A stretch of DNA of 64,000 nt from Caballeronia temeraria (GTDB lineage Bacteria; Pseudomonadota; Gammaproteobacteria; Burkholderiales; Burkholderiaceae): positions 62,001 through 126,000 of the forward strand of contig NZ_FCOI02000013.1 in the NCBI RefSeq assembly GCF_001544795.2, read 5' to 3'. The notes beneath the pieces are model-generated. The model was given only the letters and a program-made list of their open reading frames with translations. It was not told where the DNA came from and did not search any database. Positions 8,252 through 17,698 of the stretch are shown here, piece by piece. Position 1 is the stretch's first letter, and each line of letters opens with the position of its first letter. Both the position numbers and the translations under genes were made by a program.

Positions 8252-9664
8252 GTGCGAGCCTTGTTGCCATCGTTAGGGCTTATTGCAGCGGCGCTGCTCT
8301 CGGGCTGCATCGACGTGACGCCGCCGACCTATCAACGTCCCGACACGCCGGAGAAGACCTCCTTCACGAAGATCGACGCTGCGAAAGTCGCCGCGACCGA
8401 CACGATCCAGCCCGACTGGTGGAAGCAGTTCCACGACCCGTATCTCGACTCGCTGGTGGAGAAGGCCATCAGCGGCAACTTCGACATCAAGGTGCTCGCC
8501 GCGCGCATCCAGGTGGCGGGCGCGCAGATCGGCGAGGCGCGCGCGGGCGCATTGCCGTCGATGGATCTCGGCGCGGGCGCGAGCTTCGAAAAGACGACCG
8601 GCCAGCAGTTCTCAAAGCAGTACAACCTCGCGACGCAGGTGAGCTGGGACATCGACATCTGGGGCACGGTCGAGAAGGGCGTGCAGGCGCAGAAGGCTGA
8701 ATTCCGCGCGACCGAAGCCGACTGGCGCGCGGGCTATCTCGAACTCGTGTCACTCGTCTCGACGACCTACTTCCAGATTCTCCAGTTCGACGATCAGATC
8801 GAGCAGCAAAAGCAGACCATCGCGACGAACCAGCAGATTCTGACGATCTTCGACGGCATGCAGAAGAACGGTCTCGTGCCGAAGACGCAGGTGCTCACGC
8901 AGCGCGCGGAGCTGAACCGGCTGACGCGCGAACTGCTCGAATTGCGCCGCTCGCGCGATCTCGCGAACAACGCGCTCTCGACGGCGATCGGCGTGCCGGC
9001 CGGCGAGTTCAGGATGCCCGACGGCAAGCTGCAAAAGCGCGTGCAGATTCCGCCGGTGCCGGAAGGATTGCCGTCTCAGCTGCTCGCGCGCCGTCCCGAT
9101 CTGATCGCGGCGGAGTATCGCGTGCTCGAAGCGTATGACCTCGTCGGCCAGGCGAAGCTCGCGCAACTGCCGACCATCAACCTGACGGGACGCGCGGGCA
9201 CGGCGAGCTTCCAGCTGACCGATCTGCTGAAGATCTTCACGCTCAGTTTCGTGCCGAGCATCAATATTCCGATTCTCGATCCGTCCGTGCGTGCGCACGT
9301 GAAGACGACCGAAGCGCAGACGACGGTCGCCGAACAGCAATATCGCAGCACGGTAATGAACGCGTTCGAGGAAGTGGAGAACGCGCTCGTGAATCTCGAT
9401 TCGCACACGAAGCAGCGCGTCGAGCTGAAGCAGGAAGTGGATCAGTTGACGGTCGTCGCCGCGCAGATCGACGCGCAACTGAAAGAGGGCGTGATCTCGC
9501 AACTCGAAGTGTTCGAGACGGAGCGCACGCTGCTCGCGGCGCAACTCGCGCTGCTCGCGAACCATCAGCAGATTCTGTCGGACACGGTGACACTCTATAA
9601 GGCGCTCGGCGGCGGCTGGCCGACGGTCGACGTACAAAGCGCAAGCAAGGACGGTTTGAAGTGA
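8252..9664 (+). CDS. Outer membrane factor lipoprotein (TolC/NodT type) of the export locus
   Basis: A 470-residue protein. The GTG at 8252 is chosen because GGGAGCGAG lies just upstream and it opens a lipoprotein signal (MRALLPSLGLIAAALLSGC, lipobox LSGC). The body has the two repeated outer-membrane-efflux domains, with DWWKQFHDPYLDSLVEKAI near the N-terminus, PEGLPSQLLARRPDLIAAEYRVLEAYDLVGQAKLAQLP in the middle and a final coiled region. Such trimeric channels connect inner-membrane export pumps to the outside. Usually an RND pump lies next door. Here the partners are the HlyD adaptor (12418) and C39 ABC transporter (14639), giving a type I secretion set. Confidence 0.88.
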   Translation: MRALLPSLGLIAAALLSGCIDVTPPTYQRPDTPEKTSFTKIDAAKVAATDTIQPDWWKQFHDPYLDSLVEKAISGNFDIKVLAARIQVAGAQIGEARAGALPSMDLGAGASFEKTTGQQFSKQYNLATQVSWDIDIWGTVEKGVQAQKAEFRATEADWRAGYLELVSLVSTTYFQILQFDDQIEQQKQTIATNQQILTIFDGMQKNGLVPKTQVLTQRAELNRLTRELLELRRSRDLANNALSTAIGVPAGEFRMPDGKLQKRVQIPPVPEGLPSQLLARRPDLIAAEYRVLEAYDLVGQAKLAQLPTINLTGRAGTASFQLTDLLKIFTLSFVPSINIPILDPSVRAHVKTTEAQTTVAEQQYRSTVMNAFEEVENALVNLDSHTKQRVELKQEVDQLTVVAAQIDAQLKEGVISQLEVFETERTLLAAQLALLANHQQILSDTVTLYKALGGGWPTVDVQSASKDGLK

Positions 9665-9795
9665 AGCACTCCATGAATAATGCATCGAAATTAATAATAT
9701 GAATTGCTAACGATCGTTCAAAATCGCTGATAAATGGCGTGATGCACCCGTGCCGGCCGATTGACTACGACGATGCGTGACTTAAACTCTCAACA

Positions 9796-9826
9796 GCCGC
9801 CCATTGCGAATGACTGCAATGGCGGC
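9796..9826. repeat. Inverted repeat upstream of the FHA gene
   Basis: GCCGCCCATTGC and GCAATGGCGGC flank an eight-base loop, giving an 11-12 bp stem with one bulged C. It lies in the 244 bp gap between the outer membrane factor and FHA genes and would bury the TTG/ATG start candidates at 9804/9810. It may be an operator or an RNA stem controlling the operon. No U run follows, so it is a poor intrinsic terminator. Confidence 0.45.
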
Positions 9827-9908
9827 GCGGTCCAACCTGTCCATGCGCCCGACGTTGCCGGGCATTCCTCTGGCGCGTCGGCGGCAGCGGCTGGACCTAC
9901 CTCGTGAC

Positions 9909-12440
9909 ATGGACATGGCTCAAGGCATTTCCGTGGCGGAACAACCGCAGAGCGTGGGCGAGGCGTTCGACGTCATTCTGAAGCCCGCGCCGCACGCCGA
10001 GCTTGCCCGCGAACTGGCGGACAGGCTGACGGAAATCCGTATCGACGAGAACCTGTTCGCGATCGGACGCGCCGAAGCGCCGTTCGACGCCAGTCCGCCG
10101 GAAGCCGTGGCGCAGCTTTCGCGCCGCCATGCGCGCATCTTCATCGAGCACGGTTTCGTCTATATCGCCGATCTCGCGAGCAAGAACGGCACGGCCGTGA
10201 ACGGCACGCCCGTGCGCGAAACGCCCGCGCGCGTGCGAAGCGGCGACATCATCTCGTTCGGCAGCAAGCTTTCGTACCGCGTGCAGTTCGCGCCGCGCGC
10301 GCGGCGTCTGAATGTGCCGAGGCCGATCGGCATCACGCTCACCCCGCAGCGCGACGATCTCGGTCTTCAGCCGATCGAACTCGCGCAGTTTCCCTTCCTC
10401 GTCAGCAAGACCGACGAGACGTTTTCGCGCTATCGCGAGCACTATCCACATCAGGTCAATTACGTGTCGCGGCGGCACGCGCATGTGTTCATCAAAGGCG
10501 GCGCGCCCTTCGTCGAGGATCTCGGCAGCACCAATGGCACGTTCGTGAACGGCGAGCGGCTCGGTGCGTCGGCGGTCGAGTTGAAGAAGGGCGACACCGT
10601 CGCGTTCGGCGGCACGCACTTCGCCTACGTGGTGCATCTGCACGGCGACGAAGGCGAATCGACACTCACGGAAATGGTCGCGCAAGTCGCGGCGCCCGCG
10701 CACGACGACGAGTTCGACAGCGACAAGACGACCTTCGTCGGCTCGGCGCACTCGTTTCTCGACATCTTCTGCGTCGATCAGGCTGCCGCGCGCGACGACG
10801 AAGTCAACGAAGAAGCGCAGCCGACGCCCGCCGAAGAAAAACGCAACGACGCGCGCGCGGCGAAGCGAAGCAAGTTCGCGCTTTTCGTGTCGGAGCTGCA
10901 TCGTGTGCTCGCGAACGACGATCGGCGCGCCGTGCGCCGCACGCGCATCATCGTTGCGTGCGTGCTGGCCGTGATCGTCGCGATCGGCGCGGCGCTCTTC
11001 TATAGCGGCTCGCCCGAGCGTCAGGCGAAATCGCTGATGGCGCATGGCGAGTTCGGCGAGGCCGCGACCGTCACGAACGATTATCTGAAGACGCATCCGA
11101 AGGACGCGCAGTTCACGTCGATGAACACGGAGGCCGTGCTCAAGTCGAACGTGCCGCGCTGGCTCGTCGCATTGAAGAAGGGCGATTTCGCGAACGCGGA
11201 TGCGATCATCGCGCAGATGCGGGCCGTGAGCGAGCACAACGCGGACGTGCATTCGCTCATCGACGAACTGGAATGGATCGGCAAGCTGGAAAGCTTCGTG
11301 ATGCGCCGCGGCGGCGCCGACGCCCCGATCCGCATGTACGCCGACGAACCGCGCATCGGCGCGATCCTGAAGCACTGGGAAGCGGACGCGGCGGGGCATC
11401 AACGCGATCTGGACCGTATCGCGGGCTACGTGCCCGAGTTTCGTGATCCGTATGCGCTCGCGCTGAGTCATCTGCGCAAGCTGCAAAGCGATGACTCCGT
11501 GTATCTCGCGGCCATCGACAGACTCGATGCGAGTATCGTCAAGAGCCTCGGCCAGGACGATCCCGATGCGATCAACGCGACGCTGAAGGAATACGCGGAC
11601 AAATATCCGCGACTCGCGGGGCTCGATCGCGTGCGCGCCGATCTCGATGCTTATACGAGCCTGCGCCGCAGCCTCAACGGTGCAAGTCTCGCGCCGCTCG
11701 CGGGCTCGGTGAGCAAGGCCAGTTTTTCGACGCCGCCGTTCCAGGAAAAATACAAGCAGATGAGCGCGGGCCAGTTGCCGCCGCCCGATGTGCTCGCGCA
11801 ATACGCGAGCGTCGCCGATGCATGGAACCGCGGGCAGAGCGCGCAGGCGATCGACAGCCTGCAAAAGCTGCCGCAAGGCTCGTGGTCGCCTATGGTGCAG
11901 AAGGAACTGGCGCACAAGAAAGCGGTGGCCGCGCAATTCGCCGATCTGCAAAAGGCGCGCGGCACGAAGGGCTACGAGGATGCGCTGCTGTCGTTCTATG
12001 AAACGCTCGATCTCGACAGCGACACGTTTTATGCAAAGGCCGTTGCGCCCGATGTCGCCGCGCTGAAGGACAAGGCGACGGCCCGCGCGCAATCGCTGAT
12101 GACGCAGGCGCAGACGTCGTGGCAGCAGTATCGGACGAACGGCGGCATCGGCGGATCGCAGCGGCTCGAATCGGGTGTATCGGATGTATTCAGGACGCAG
12201 GCTCGACTCTTGTCGGACGCGCAGGATGCGGCCACGCGCGGCATGCGCATCTTCAGGCAAGTGAAGGCGGACAGCGCGACGGCGAAGTGGACCGCGCTCG
12301 CGAATGAGATCGACACCGAAGCGGATTTGCAGCGGCGCTCGTTGCAGGACCTGCGCATGGTGCTCGAACCGGGACTTCTCAATACGAAGCTGAGTCTGAT
12401 CGGCGGAGGTACGAGCAGTGAAGAGAGACGCACACCTTAA
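9909..12440 (+). CDS. Membrane protein with two FHA domains and a large periplasmic region
   Basis: About 843 residues. Two forkhead-associated domains occupy roughly 50-130 (LSRRHARIFIEHGFVYIADL, SKNGTAVNG) and 165-245 (VSRRHAHVFIKG, FVEDLGSTNGTFVNG). Both keep the SRRH and NG phospho-Thr recognition signatures. A charged linker is followed by one membrane helix at about 346-367 (RIIVACVLAVIVAIGAALFYSG) and a helical region of about 475 residues without a recognised domain, presumably periplasmic. FHA domains read Thr phosphorylation, so the protein could link cytoplasmic signalling to export complex assembly. It overlaps the HlyD gene by 23 bp. The start is uncertain: ATG 9909 is preferred, ATG 9915 or 9810 are possible. 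No Ser/Thr kinase is visible nearby, but a PP2C phosphatase is at 20594-21364. Confidence 0.85.
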   Translation: MDMAQGISVAEQPQSVGEAFDVILKPAPHAELARELADRLTEIRIDENLFAIGRAEAPFDASPPEAVAQLSRRHARIFIEHGFVYIADLASKNGTAVNGTPVRETPARVRSGDIISFGSKLSYRVQFAPRARRLNVPRPIGITLTPQRDDLGLQPIELAQFPFLVSKTDETFSRYREHYPHQVNYVSRRHAHVFIKGGAPFVEDLGSTNGTFVNGERLGASAVELKKGDTVAFGGTHFAYVVHLHGDEGESTLTEMVAQVAAPAHDDEFDSDKTTFVGSAHSFLDIFCVDQAAARDDEVNEEAQPTPAEEKRNDARAAKRSKFALFVSELHRVLANDDRRAVRRTRIIVACVLAVIVAIGAALFYSGSPERQAKSLMAHGEFGEAATVTNDYLKTHPKDAQFTSMNTEAVLKSNVPRWLVALKKGDFANADAIIAQMRAVSEHNADVHSLIDELEWIGKLESFVMRRGGADAPIRMYADEPRIGAILKHWEADAAGHQRDLDRIAGYVPEFRDPYALALSHLRKLQSDDSVYLAAIDRLDASIVKSLGQDDPDAINATLKEYADKYPRLAGLDRVRADLDAYTSLRRSLNGASLAPLAGSVSKASFSTPPFQEKYKQMSAGQLPPPDVLAQYASVADAWNRGQSAQAIDSLQKLPQGSWSPMVQKELAHKKAVAAQFADLQKARGTKGYEDALLSFYETLDLDSDTFYAKAVAPDVAALKDKATARAQSLMTQAQTSWQQYRTNGGIGGSQRLESGVSDVFRTQARLLSDAQDAATRGMRIFRQVKADSATAKWTALANEIDTEADLQRRSLQDLRMVLEPGLLNTKLSLIGGGTSSEERRTP

Positions 12441-13791
12441 GCCGTTTTCGGAGGCGCTCGGCGAACACGGCGCCGAGGGCATCGCGATTCTCACGGCCGA
12501 GCCGGCGCGGCTCACGCAGGGACTCGTCTTCGCGATGGTCGCGCTCGTCGCGTCGGCGCTCGTGTGGTCGTTCGTCGGCCATGCGGACGTGATGGTGACC
12601 GCGCAGGGCACGCTCGCGCCGGAATCGGAAGTGCGGCGTTTCTATGCGCCGATCGACGGCGAACTCGCCGATCTCTATATCGCCGAAGGGCAGCCCGTGC
12701 GCAAGGACGATGTCGTCGCGCGTCTGAATGCACGCGGCGCGATCGAGGCGGCGACCAACGCGCTCGAAGCGCAATTGAAGCTCGACGACGCCGAGCGCGA
12801 ATGGAAGCAGTTCCCGGAGAAGAAGCTGCTGATGGAGCGCAAGATCGCGGCGCTGAAGGATCAGATGGATGTGGAGGAGCATCAGCATCAGCAGCGCGTC
12901 TCCGAAGGCACCAGCAAGCTCGCGGAAGGCCAGAAGGCGCAGTTGCAGGAAGCGCGCAGCACGCTCGACAACGCGCGCCGCGCCCGCGATGCCGCGAAAG
13001 TGGAGCTCGATCGTTTTCAGCGTCTGCTCGCGCTGCCGGGCGGCGGCGGCGTGGCCGAAGCGCAGGTCGATGCGAAGCGCAATGCGTATCTCGAAGCGGA
13101 CGGCGCGTATCGCGTGGAGCAATCGCGGCTCGCGGAACTCGACTTTCGTCTGAGTCATGATTTCACGCAAGCGAAGCGTCAACTGGAAACGAGCGGTCAG
13201 GAAGCGACGAGTCTGCGTTTGCAGTACGAAGCCGCGATGCGCGAAGTCGCGAGCACCGAAGACAAGTTGCGCTTGCAACTGCAAACGGCGCGTCTCGTCG
13301 CGGATGCGGCCGCGCGCATCAAGTTCGAGAACATCGACAAGGACAACTTTCTGCTGATTCTCGCGCCGGTGTCGGGCGTGGTCACCGACGTCACCTCGAC
13401 GCAGCCCGGCGACAAGATTCAGGCGAACACGCCGCTCGGCGGCATCGCGCCCGCGAATGCCAAGCCGGTGCTGAAGATCGAGATCGCCGAGCACGATCGC
13501 GCGTTCCTGCGCGAAGGACAGCGCGTGAAGCTCAAGTTCAACGCGTTTCCTTATCAGCGCTACGGCGTGATCGAAGGCACGCTCGCGTTCATCTCGCCCG
13601 CGACCAAGCCGAGCCCGGCGACGAAGCAGCCCGTCTATGAAGGTCGCGTGACGCTCGATCGCGATTCGTACCAGATCGCTGACACGAAGTATCCGCTGCG
13701 TTACGGCATGACGGCGACCGCTGAAATTATCGTGCGCGAGCGGCGCCTGATCGATCTCGGGCTCGATCCGTTCCGCAATGTAGCGGGATAA
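12418..13791 (+). CDS. HlyD-family periplasmic adaptor (membrane fusion protein)
   Basis: A 457-residue protein starting with GTG at 12418, seven bases after GGAGGT and inside the FHA gene. It has a short cytoplasmic tail and one membrane helix (about 36-56, LVFAMVALVASALVWSFVG). A lipoyl-like half-motif follows (RRFYAPIDGELADLYIAEGQPVRKDDVVARL), then a long coiled-coil hairpin (about 110-300). The second lipoyl half (LILAPVSGVVTDVTSTQPGDKI) and a beta-barrel (LKIEIAEHDRAFLREGQRVKLKFNAFP) complete it. This is the adaptor layout of type I secretion systems, bridging the ABC transporter to the outer membrane factor. The tight arrangement FHA-HlyD-PPIase-ABC-activator shows that it belongs to the peptide export machine. 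Confidence 0.92.
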   Translation: MKRDAHLKPFSEALGEHGAEGIAILTAEPARLTQGLVFAMVALVASALVWSFVGHADVMVTAQGTLAPESEVRRFYAPIDGELADLYIAEGQPVRKDDVVARLNARGAIEAATNALEAQLKLDDAEREWKQFPEKKLLMERKIAALKDQMDVEEHQHQQRVSEGTSKLAEGQKAQLQEARSTLDNARRARDAAKVELDRFQRLLALPGGGGVAEAQVDAKRNAYLEADGAYRVEQSRLAELDFRLSHDFTQAKRQLETSGQEATSLRLQYEAAMREVASTEDKLRLQLQTARLVADAAARIKFENIDKDNFLLILAPVSGVVTDVTSTQPGDKIQANTPLGGIAPANAKPVLKIEIAEHDRAFLREGQRVKLKFNAFPYQRYGVIEGTLAFISPATKPSPATKQPVYEGRVTLDRDSYQIADTKYPLRYGMTATAEIIVRERRLIDLGLDPFRNVAG

Positions 13792-13863
13792 AGACGGGGG
13801 GTTACCGAAGCGCCGAAACGCGAACATGATGCGCAATTCAACATGGAACCAACGGAGAACGAT

Positions 13864-14616
13864 ATGACGGCGATTGTGCGTATCGACGACGAAGTGGTCG
13901 ACGTCGGCGAGTTCATCAGGTTATTGAAGTTGAATGGTCAGTTCGACAGTCTCATCGAGCAGCTCGTACGCGACAAGCTCACCGTGCGCGCGGCGAAGAA
14001 GTCGGGCGTTGCCGTGAGCGACGATGAAATCCAGAACCGCGCCGATCAGTTCCGCCGCATTCGCGGCCTGCATCGCGCGGCGGATATGAACAATTATCTC
14101 GATGCGCTGCACGTGAGTCTCGATGAATTCGAGGTCTTCATCACCGACACGCTCTATCAGGAAAAGATGCTCGACAAGGTGGGCACCGAGCGCGAGATCG
14201 AAGAGTATTTCCAGCTTAATTCGCCGAAGTTCGACAGCATCGAAGTGAGTCATATCCTGCTCGATACCGAAGGCAGCGCGAAGGAAATGATTTCCTATCT
14301 CAACGACGATCCCGACAGCTTTGCCGAGATGGCGCGCGAACATTCGCTCGCCGACACGCGCGACGCGGGCGGCGTGATCGGACGCGTGATGCGCGGACAG
14401 ATGAAGCCGGATGTCGAGGCGAAGGTATTCAATGCGGAGGTCGGCGATCTGCTCGGGCCGTTCGTATCGGCGGATGGCGCGTCATATGAAATCTTCGCGG
14501 TGACGGCGAAGTATCCCGCGAAGCTCGACGAAGACGTGTCCGCCGAAATTCGCCGGCTGCTGCGCGAGGACTGGATGATGATGCGCGCGCAGGAGCATGT
14601 CATCGAAGCACGCTGA
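13864..14616 (+). CDS. Parvulin-type peptidyl-prolyl isomerase without a signal peptide
   Basis: A 250-residue protein. The ATG at 13864 has GGAGAA five bases upstream; an ATG 21 bp earlier has no such site. Residues 1-110 form a SurA-like helical chaperone part (FDSLIEQLVRDKLTVRAAKKSGVAVSDDEIQNR). Residues about 125-215 form a parvulin/rotamase domain (VSHILLDTEGSAKEMISYL, FAEMAREHSLADTRDAGGVIGRVMRGQM). SurA and PpiC relatives are normally periplasmic, but no signal sequence is present here, so this one should act in the cytoplasm. A plausible role is keeping the GG-leader precursors unfolded or presenting them to the transporter encoded 22 bp downstream. That role is inferred from position. 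Confidence 0.85.
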   Translation: MTAIVRIDDEVVDVGEFIRLLKLNGQFDSLIEQLVRDKLTVRAAKKSGVAVSDDEIQNRADQFRRIRGLHRAADMNNYLDALHVSLDEFEVFITDTLYQEKMLDKVGTEREIEEYFQLNSPKFDSIEVSHILLDTEGSAKEMISYLNDDPDSFAEMAREHSLADTRDAGGVIGRVMRGQMKPDVEAKVFNAEVGDLLGPFVSADGASYEIFAVTAKYPAKLDEDVSAEIRRLLREDWMMMRAQEHVIEAR

Positions 14617-14638
14617 CTGACGGGGAACGCGATACAAC

Positions 14639-17600
14639 ATGGACGCTCCATCGAGCCTTGATTCGCCCGCCGACTTTCTCTCGTCGGTCGAGATTCTTTC
14701 GCCGTTCACGCGCGAGGAAATCGAGCAACTGGCGGCGCAAACGGAGTCGCGCCGGTTCGGCTTCGGCGAGACCGTGTGCAATGCGGGCGAGGCGGCCGAT
14801 GGACTCTATATCGTGAAAGCGGGGTCCGTGCGGATCTTCACCGAGGAGCACGGCAAGGAAATCAGCATGGGGGTGAAGAAGGAGCGCGAGACGTTCGCGG
14901 ATATCGCGATGCTGCGCGACTATCGCCATGAGTCGTCCGTGCGTTCCTCCGGCAAGACCGAACTGCTCTTCATCCCGCGCTTAGCGATCGAGCCTGTCAT
15001 CGCGAAGAATCCCGCCGCGCTCGCATTTATCACGAGCTATGTCGCGATCAGTTCGGCGGGTGGCTTCGTCGCGAAGCTCTTCGATCTGCGCGGCAAGCTC
15101 AACAAGGCCGAACTCGAAGAGTGCGTGCGCAGTGTCGGCGTGAAGCGTGTCGGCGAGGGCAAGGAGATTCTCAAGCAGGAGTCGCGCGACGACCGGCGTC
15201 TCTACGTCGTGCGGCAGGGCGAAGTGCGTATCGTGCGCGAAGAAGGCGGCGAGCGGCATGTGCTCGCGACGCTCGGCCCAGGCGAGATCTTCGGCGAGAA
15301 GGCCTGCGTGATGCGTCAGGAGCAGATGGCCTCGGCCATCGCGAGCACCGATACGCGTCTGCTCGTGATCCCCGAGAAGACGGTGCACTTCATCATCGAG
15401 CGCAACGTGAAGCTGCGCGAAGTGCTCGAAGAGCGCATCCGCTTCACCGAACGCGAATTGCAGCGGCAAAAGAAGATCACCGAGCGCCGCAAGCTGCCCG
15501 CGATGCTCGATCTGCACAGGAAGCCCGAATTGGGCGAGCGCGTCATCAAGCGCTTCGCGTGGATCGAGCAGGCGGAGGAGATGGATTGCGGCGCGGCCTG
15601 CCTAGCGATGATCTGCCGCCACTACGGCATCAACATGACGCTCGGCAAGCTGCGTGAACTCGCCAATGTGACGACCTCGGGCGCGACGCTCGATTCGCTC
15701 GCGCGCGCCGGCGAATCGCTCGGCTTCACGACGCGCGGCGTGCAGTGCACGTTCGAATCGCTGCGCGGGTTCGAGATGCCGTTCATCGCGCACTGGGAGG
15801 GATACCACTACATCATCATCTATGGTGTATCGAGCGAAAACGTGTGGGTCGCGGACCCGGCGATCGGCTTCAGGAAGATGACCGTCGGCGAGTTCGAGCG
15901 CGGCTGGAGCGGCACGTGTCTGCTTTTCACGCCGGGACAGGATCTCACGCAGAAGGCCGTGTCGCGCTCGCCGTGGCTGCGCTTCGTGGGCTATCTGAAG
16001 CCGTACAAGAAGATCCTGCTGCATCTCTTTCTTGCGACCTTCGTCATTCAGGTGCTGGGCGTGATACCGCCGCTCATCATTCAGAACATTCTCGACGGCG
16101 TGATCGTGCATCAGAACGTGAACCTGTTGCACGTGCTGATTGCGGGGCTGATCATCGCGAGTCTGTTCACGCAGCTCATGACCACCATACGCGCGTATCT
16201 CGCGAACTTCATGGTCCGCAACATGGACTTCGCGATGATGTCGCAGTTCTTCAAACACACCTTCTCGCTGCCCTTCGGCTTCTTCGCGAAGCGCAAGACC
16301 GGCGACGTGTTCGCGCGCTTTCAGGAGAATCACACGATCCGCGCGTTCCTCACGGAATCGACGGTGTCGACCGTGCTGAACCTGCTGATGATCTTCATCT
16401 ACTTCACGATCATGTTCCTCTACAACGTGAAGCTCACGTTGTTGCTGATCGCATTCGTGATTCCGATGATGGTCCTCACCGTCGTCGCGACGCCGCGCAT
16501 CAAGCAGAACGCGCGCGAAACCTTTTCTGCCGGCACGGATGCGCGTTCGTATCTGATGGAAGCATTGGGCGGCGTGGAGACGGTGAAGGGCATGGGCATC
16601 GAGCGCCCGGTGCGCCTGAAGTGGGAAAAGAAGTATGCGAAGTCGCTGGAAGTGCAGTACAAGTCGCAGCGATTCAATATCGTGGTGGGCTTGTGCAGCC
16701 AGTTGCTGAATGCGGCGACGACGATCGGCGTGCTATGGGTCGGCGCGAATCTCGTGCTCGCGCGCGAACTGACCATCGGGCAATTGATCGCGTTCAATGC
16801 CTACATGGGCAGCGTGCTTGCTCCGCTGATGGGACTGATCAACTTGTGGAGCCTGTTGAACGATGCGGGCGTCGCGATGGAGCGTCTGGGCGACGTGCTC
16901 GATATCGAGCCTGAACAGAAGCCCGAAGACATGCAGCAGCGCGTGATGCTGCCCGATCTTCAGGGCGATATCAGCTTCAACGGCGTGTACTTCCGCTACG
17001 GCGAAGGCGATGCGCCCTACGTGCTGGAGAACATCAGCTTCGACATCAAGCCGGGCGAACTGATTGCGATCGTCGGGCGCAGCGGCTCGGGCAAGACGAC
17101 GCTCGCGAAACTGCTCGTCGGTTTCTATGCGCCGAGCGAAGGCAAGATGACCGTCGATGGCTACGATATCAACATCGTCGACAAGGGCTTCTTTCGCGCG
17201 CAGATCGGCTATGTGATGCAGAGCAATCTGCTGTTCTCGGGGACGATCGCGGAGAACATCGCGAGCGGCGACGAAGCGCCGGACAGACGACGCATCGAGG
17301 AAGTGGCGAAAATGGCCGACGCGCATGCGTTCATCGCCAAGATGCCGCTCGGTTATGAGCAAGTCGTGGGCGAGCGCGGCGTGGGGCTGTCGGGCGGGCA
17401 GATTCAACGGCTGTGCATCGCGCGGGCTCTGTATCACGATCCGCGTCTGCTCGTGTTCGATGAGGCGACGTCCGCGCTCGATACGCAGTCGGAAAGCAAT
17501 ATTCTCGGCAACATGCAGGAGATTCTGAAAGGGCGCACGGCGGTCATCATCGCGCACCGGCTTTCGACGATCATGCGCGCCGACAAGATTCTCGTCTTAT

Positions 17601-17698
17601 ACGAAGGCGGCATCGTCGAACAGGGCAAGCACGACGAACTCGTCGCGCGCAAGGGCATGTACTACCAACTCGTGCAAAAGCAACTGAGCGCAGCATGA
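14639..17698 (+). CDS. C39-peptidase ABC exporter with two N-terminal cyclic-nucleotide-binding-like domains
   Basis: A 1019-residue multidomain protein. Two cNMP-binding-like domains fill about 15-145 and 150-285 (the second has LATLGPGEIFGEKACVMRQEQMASAI). A C39 double-glycine peptidase follows (about 300-430) with catalytic Cys317 in EEMDCGAAC, His390 in YHYIIIYGV and Asp406 in VADPAIGF. A six-helix transmembrane domain covers about 440-740. The ATPase ends the protein, with Walker A GRSGSGKTT near 813, LSGGQ near 916 and Walker B LLVFDEATSALD near 938. All catalytic residues are present. It should cut GG leaders in the cytoplasm and export the cores; both matching precursors are in this window. 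Related cNMP-C39 exporters occur in cyanobacterial and NHLP-type peptide systems. Confidence 0.95.
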   Translation: MDAPSSLDSPADFLSSVEILSPFTREEIEQLAAQTESRRFGFGETVCNAGEAADGLYIVKAGSVRIFTEEHGKEISMGVKKERETFADIAMLRDYRHESSVRSSGKTELLFIPRLAIEPVIAKNPAALAFITSYVAISSAGGFVAKLFDLRGKLNKAELEECVRSVGVKRVGEGKEILKQESRDDRRLYVVRQGEVRIVREEGGERHVLATLGPGEIFGEKACVMRQEQMASAIASTDTRLLVIPEKTVHFIIERNVKLREVLEERIRFTERELQRQKKITERRKLPAMLDLHRKPELGERVIKRFAWIEQAEEMDCGAACLAMICRHYGINMTLGKLRELANVTTSGATLDSLARAGESLGFTTRGVQCTFESLRGFEMPFIAHWEGYHYIIIYGVSSENVWVADPAIGFRKMTVGEFERGWSGTCLLFTPGQDLTQKAVSRSPWLRFVGYLKPYKKILLHLFLATFVIQVLGVIPPLIIQNILDGVIVHQNVNLLHVLIAGLIIASLFTQLMTTIRAYLANFMVRNMDFAMMSQFFKHTFSLPFGFFAKRKTGDVFARFQENHTIRAFLTESTVSTVLNLLMIFIYFTIMFLYNVKLTLLLIAFVIPMMVLTVVATPRIKQNARETFSAGTDARSYLMEALGGVETVKGMGIERPVRLKWEKKYAKSLEVQYKSQRFNIVVGLCSQLLNAATTIGVLWVGANLVLARELTIGQLIAFNAYMGSVLAPLMGLINLWSLLNDAGVAMERLGDVLDIEPEQKPEDMQQRVMLPDLQGDISFNGVYFRYGEGDAPYVLENISFDIKPGELIAIVGRSGSGKTTLAKLLVGFYAPSEGKMTVDGYDINIVDKGFFRAQIGYVMQSNLLFSGTIAENIASGDEAPDRRRIEEVAKMADAHAFIAKMPLGYEQVVGERGVGLSGGQIQRLCIARALYHDPRLLVFDEATSALDTQSESNILGNMQEILKGRTAVIIAHRLSTIMRADKILVLYEGGIVEQGKHDELVARKGMYYQLVQKQLSAA

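Noticed and set aside
9897..12611. A 904-codon open frame on the minus strand opposite the FHA gene
   Set aside because: Its product is Arg/His/Ala-rich without domains, and it mirrors the codon bias of the real plus-strand gene. High-GC genomes give many such antisense frames.
13843..13863. The earlier ATG of the parvulin gene
   Set aside because: It has no ribosome site at a proper distance, while GGAGAA is ideally placed for ATG 13864.
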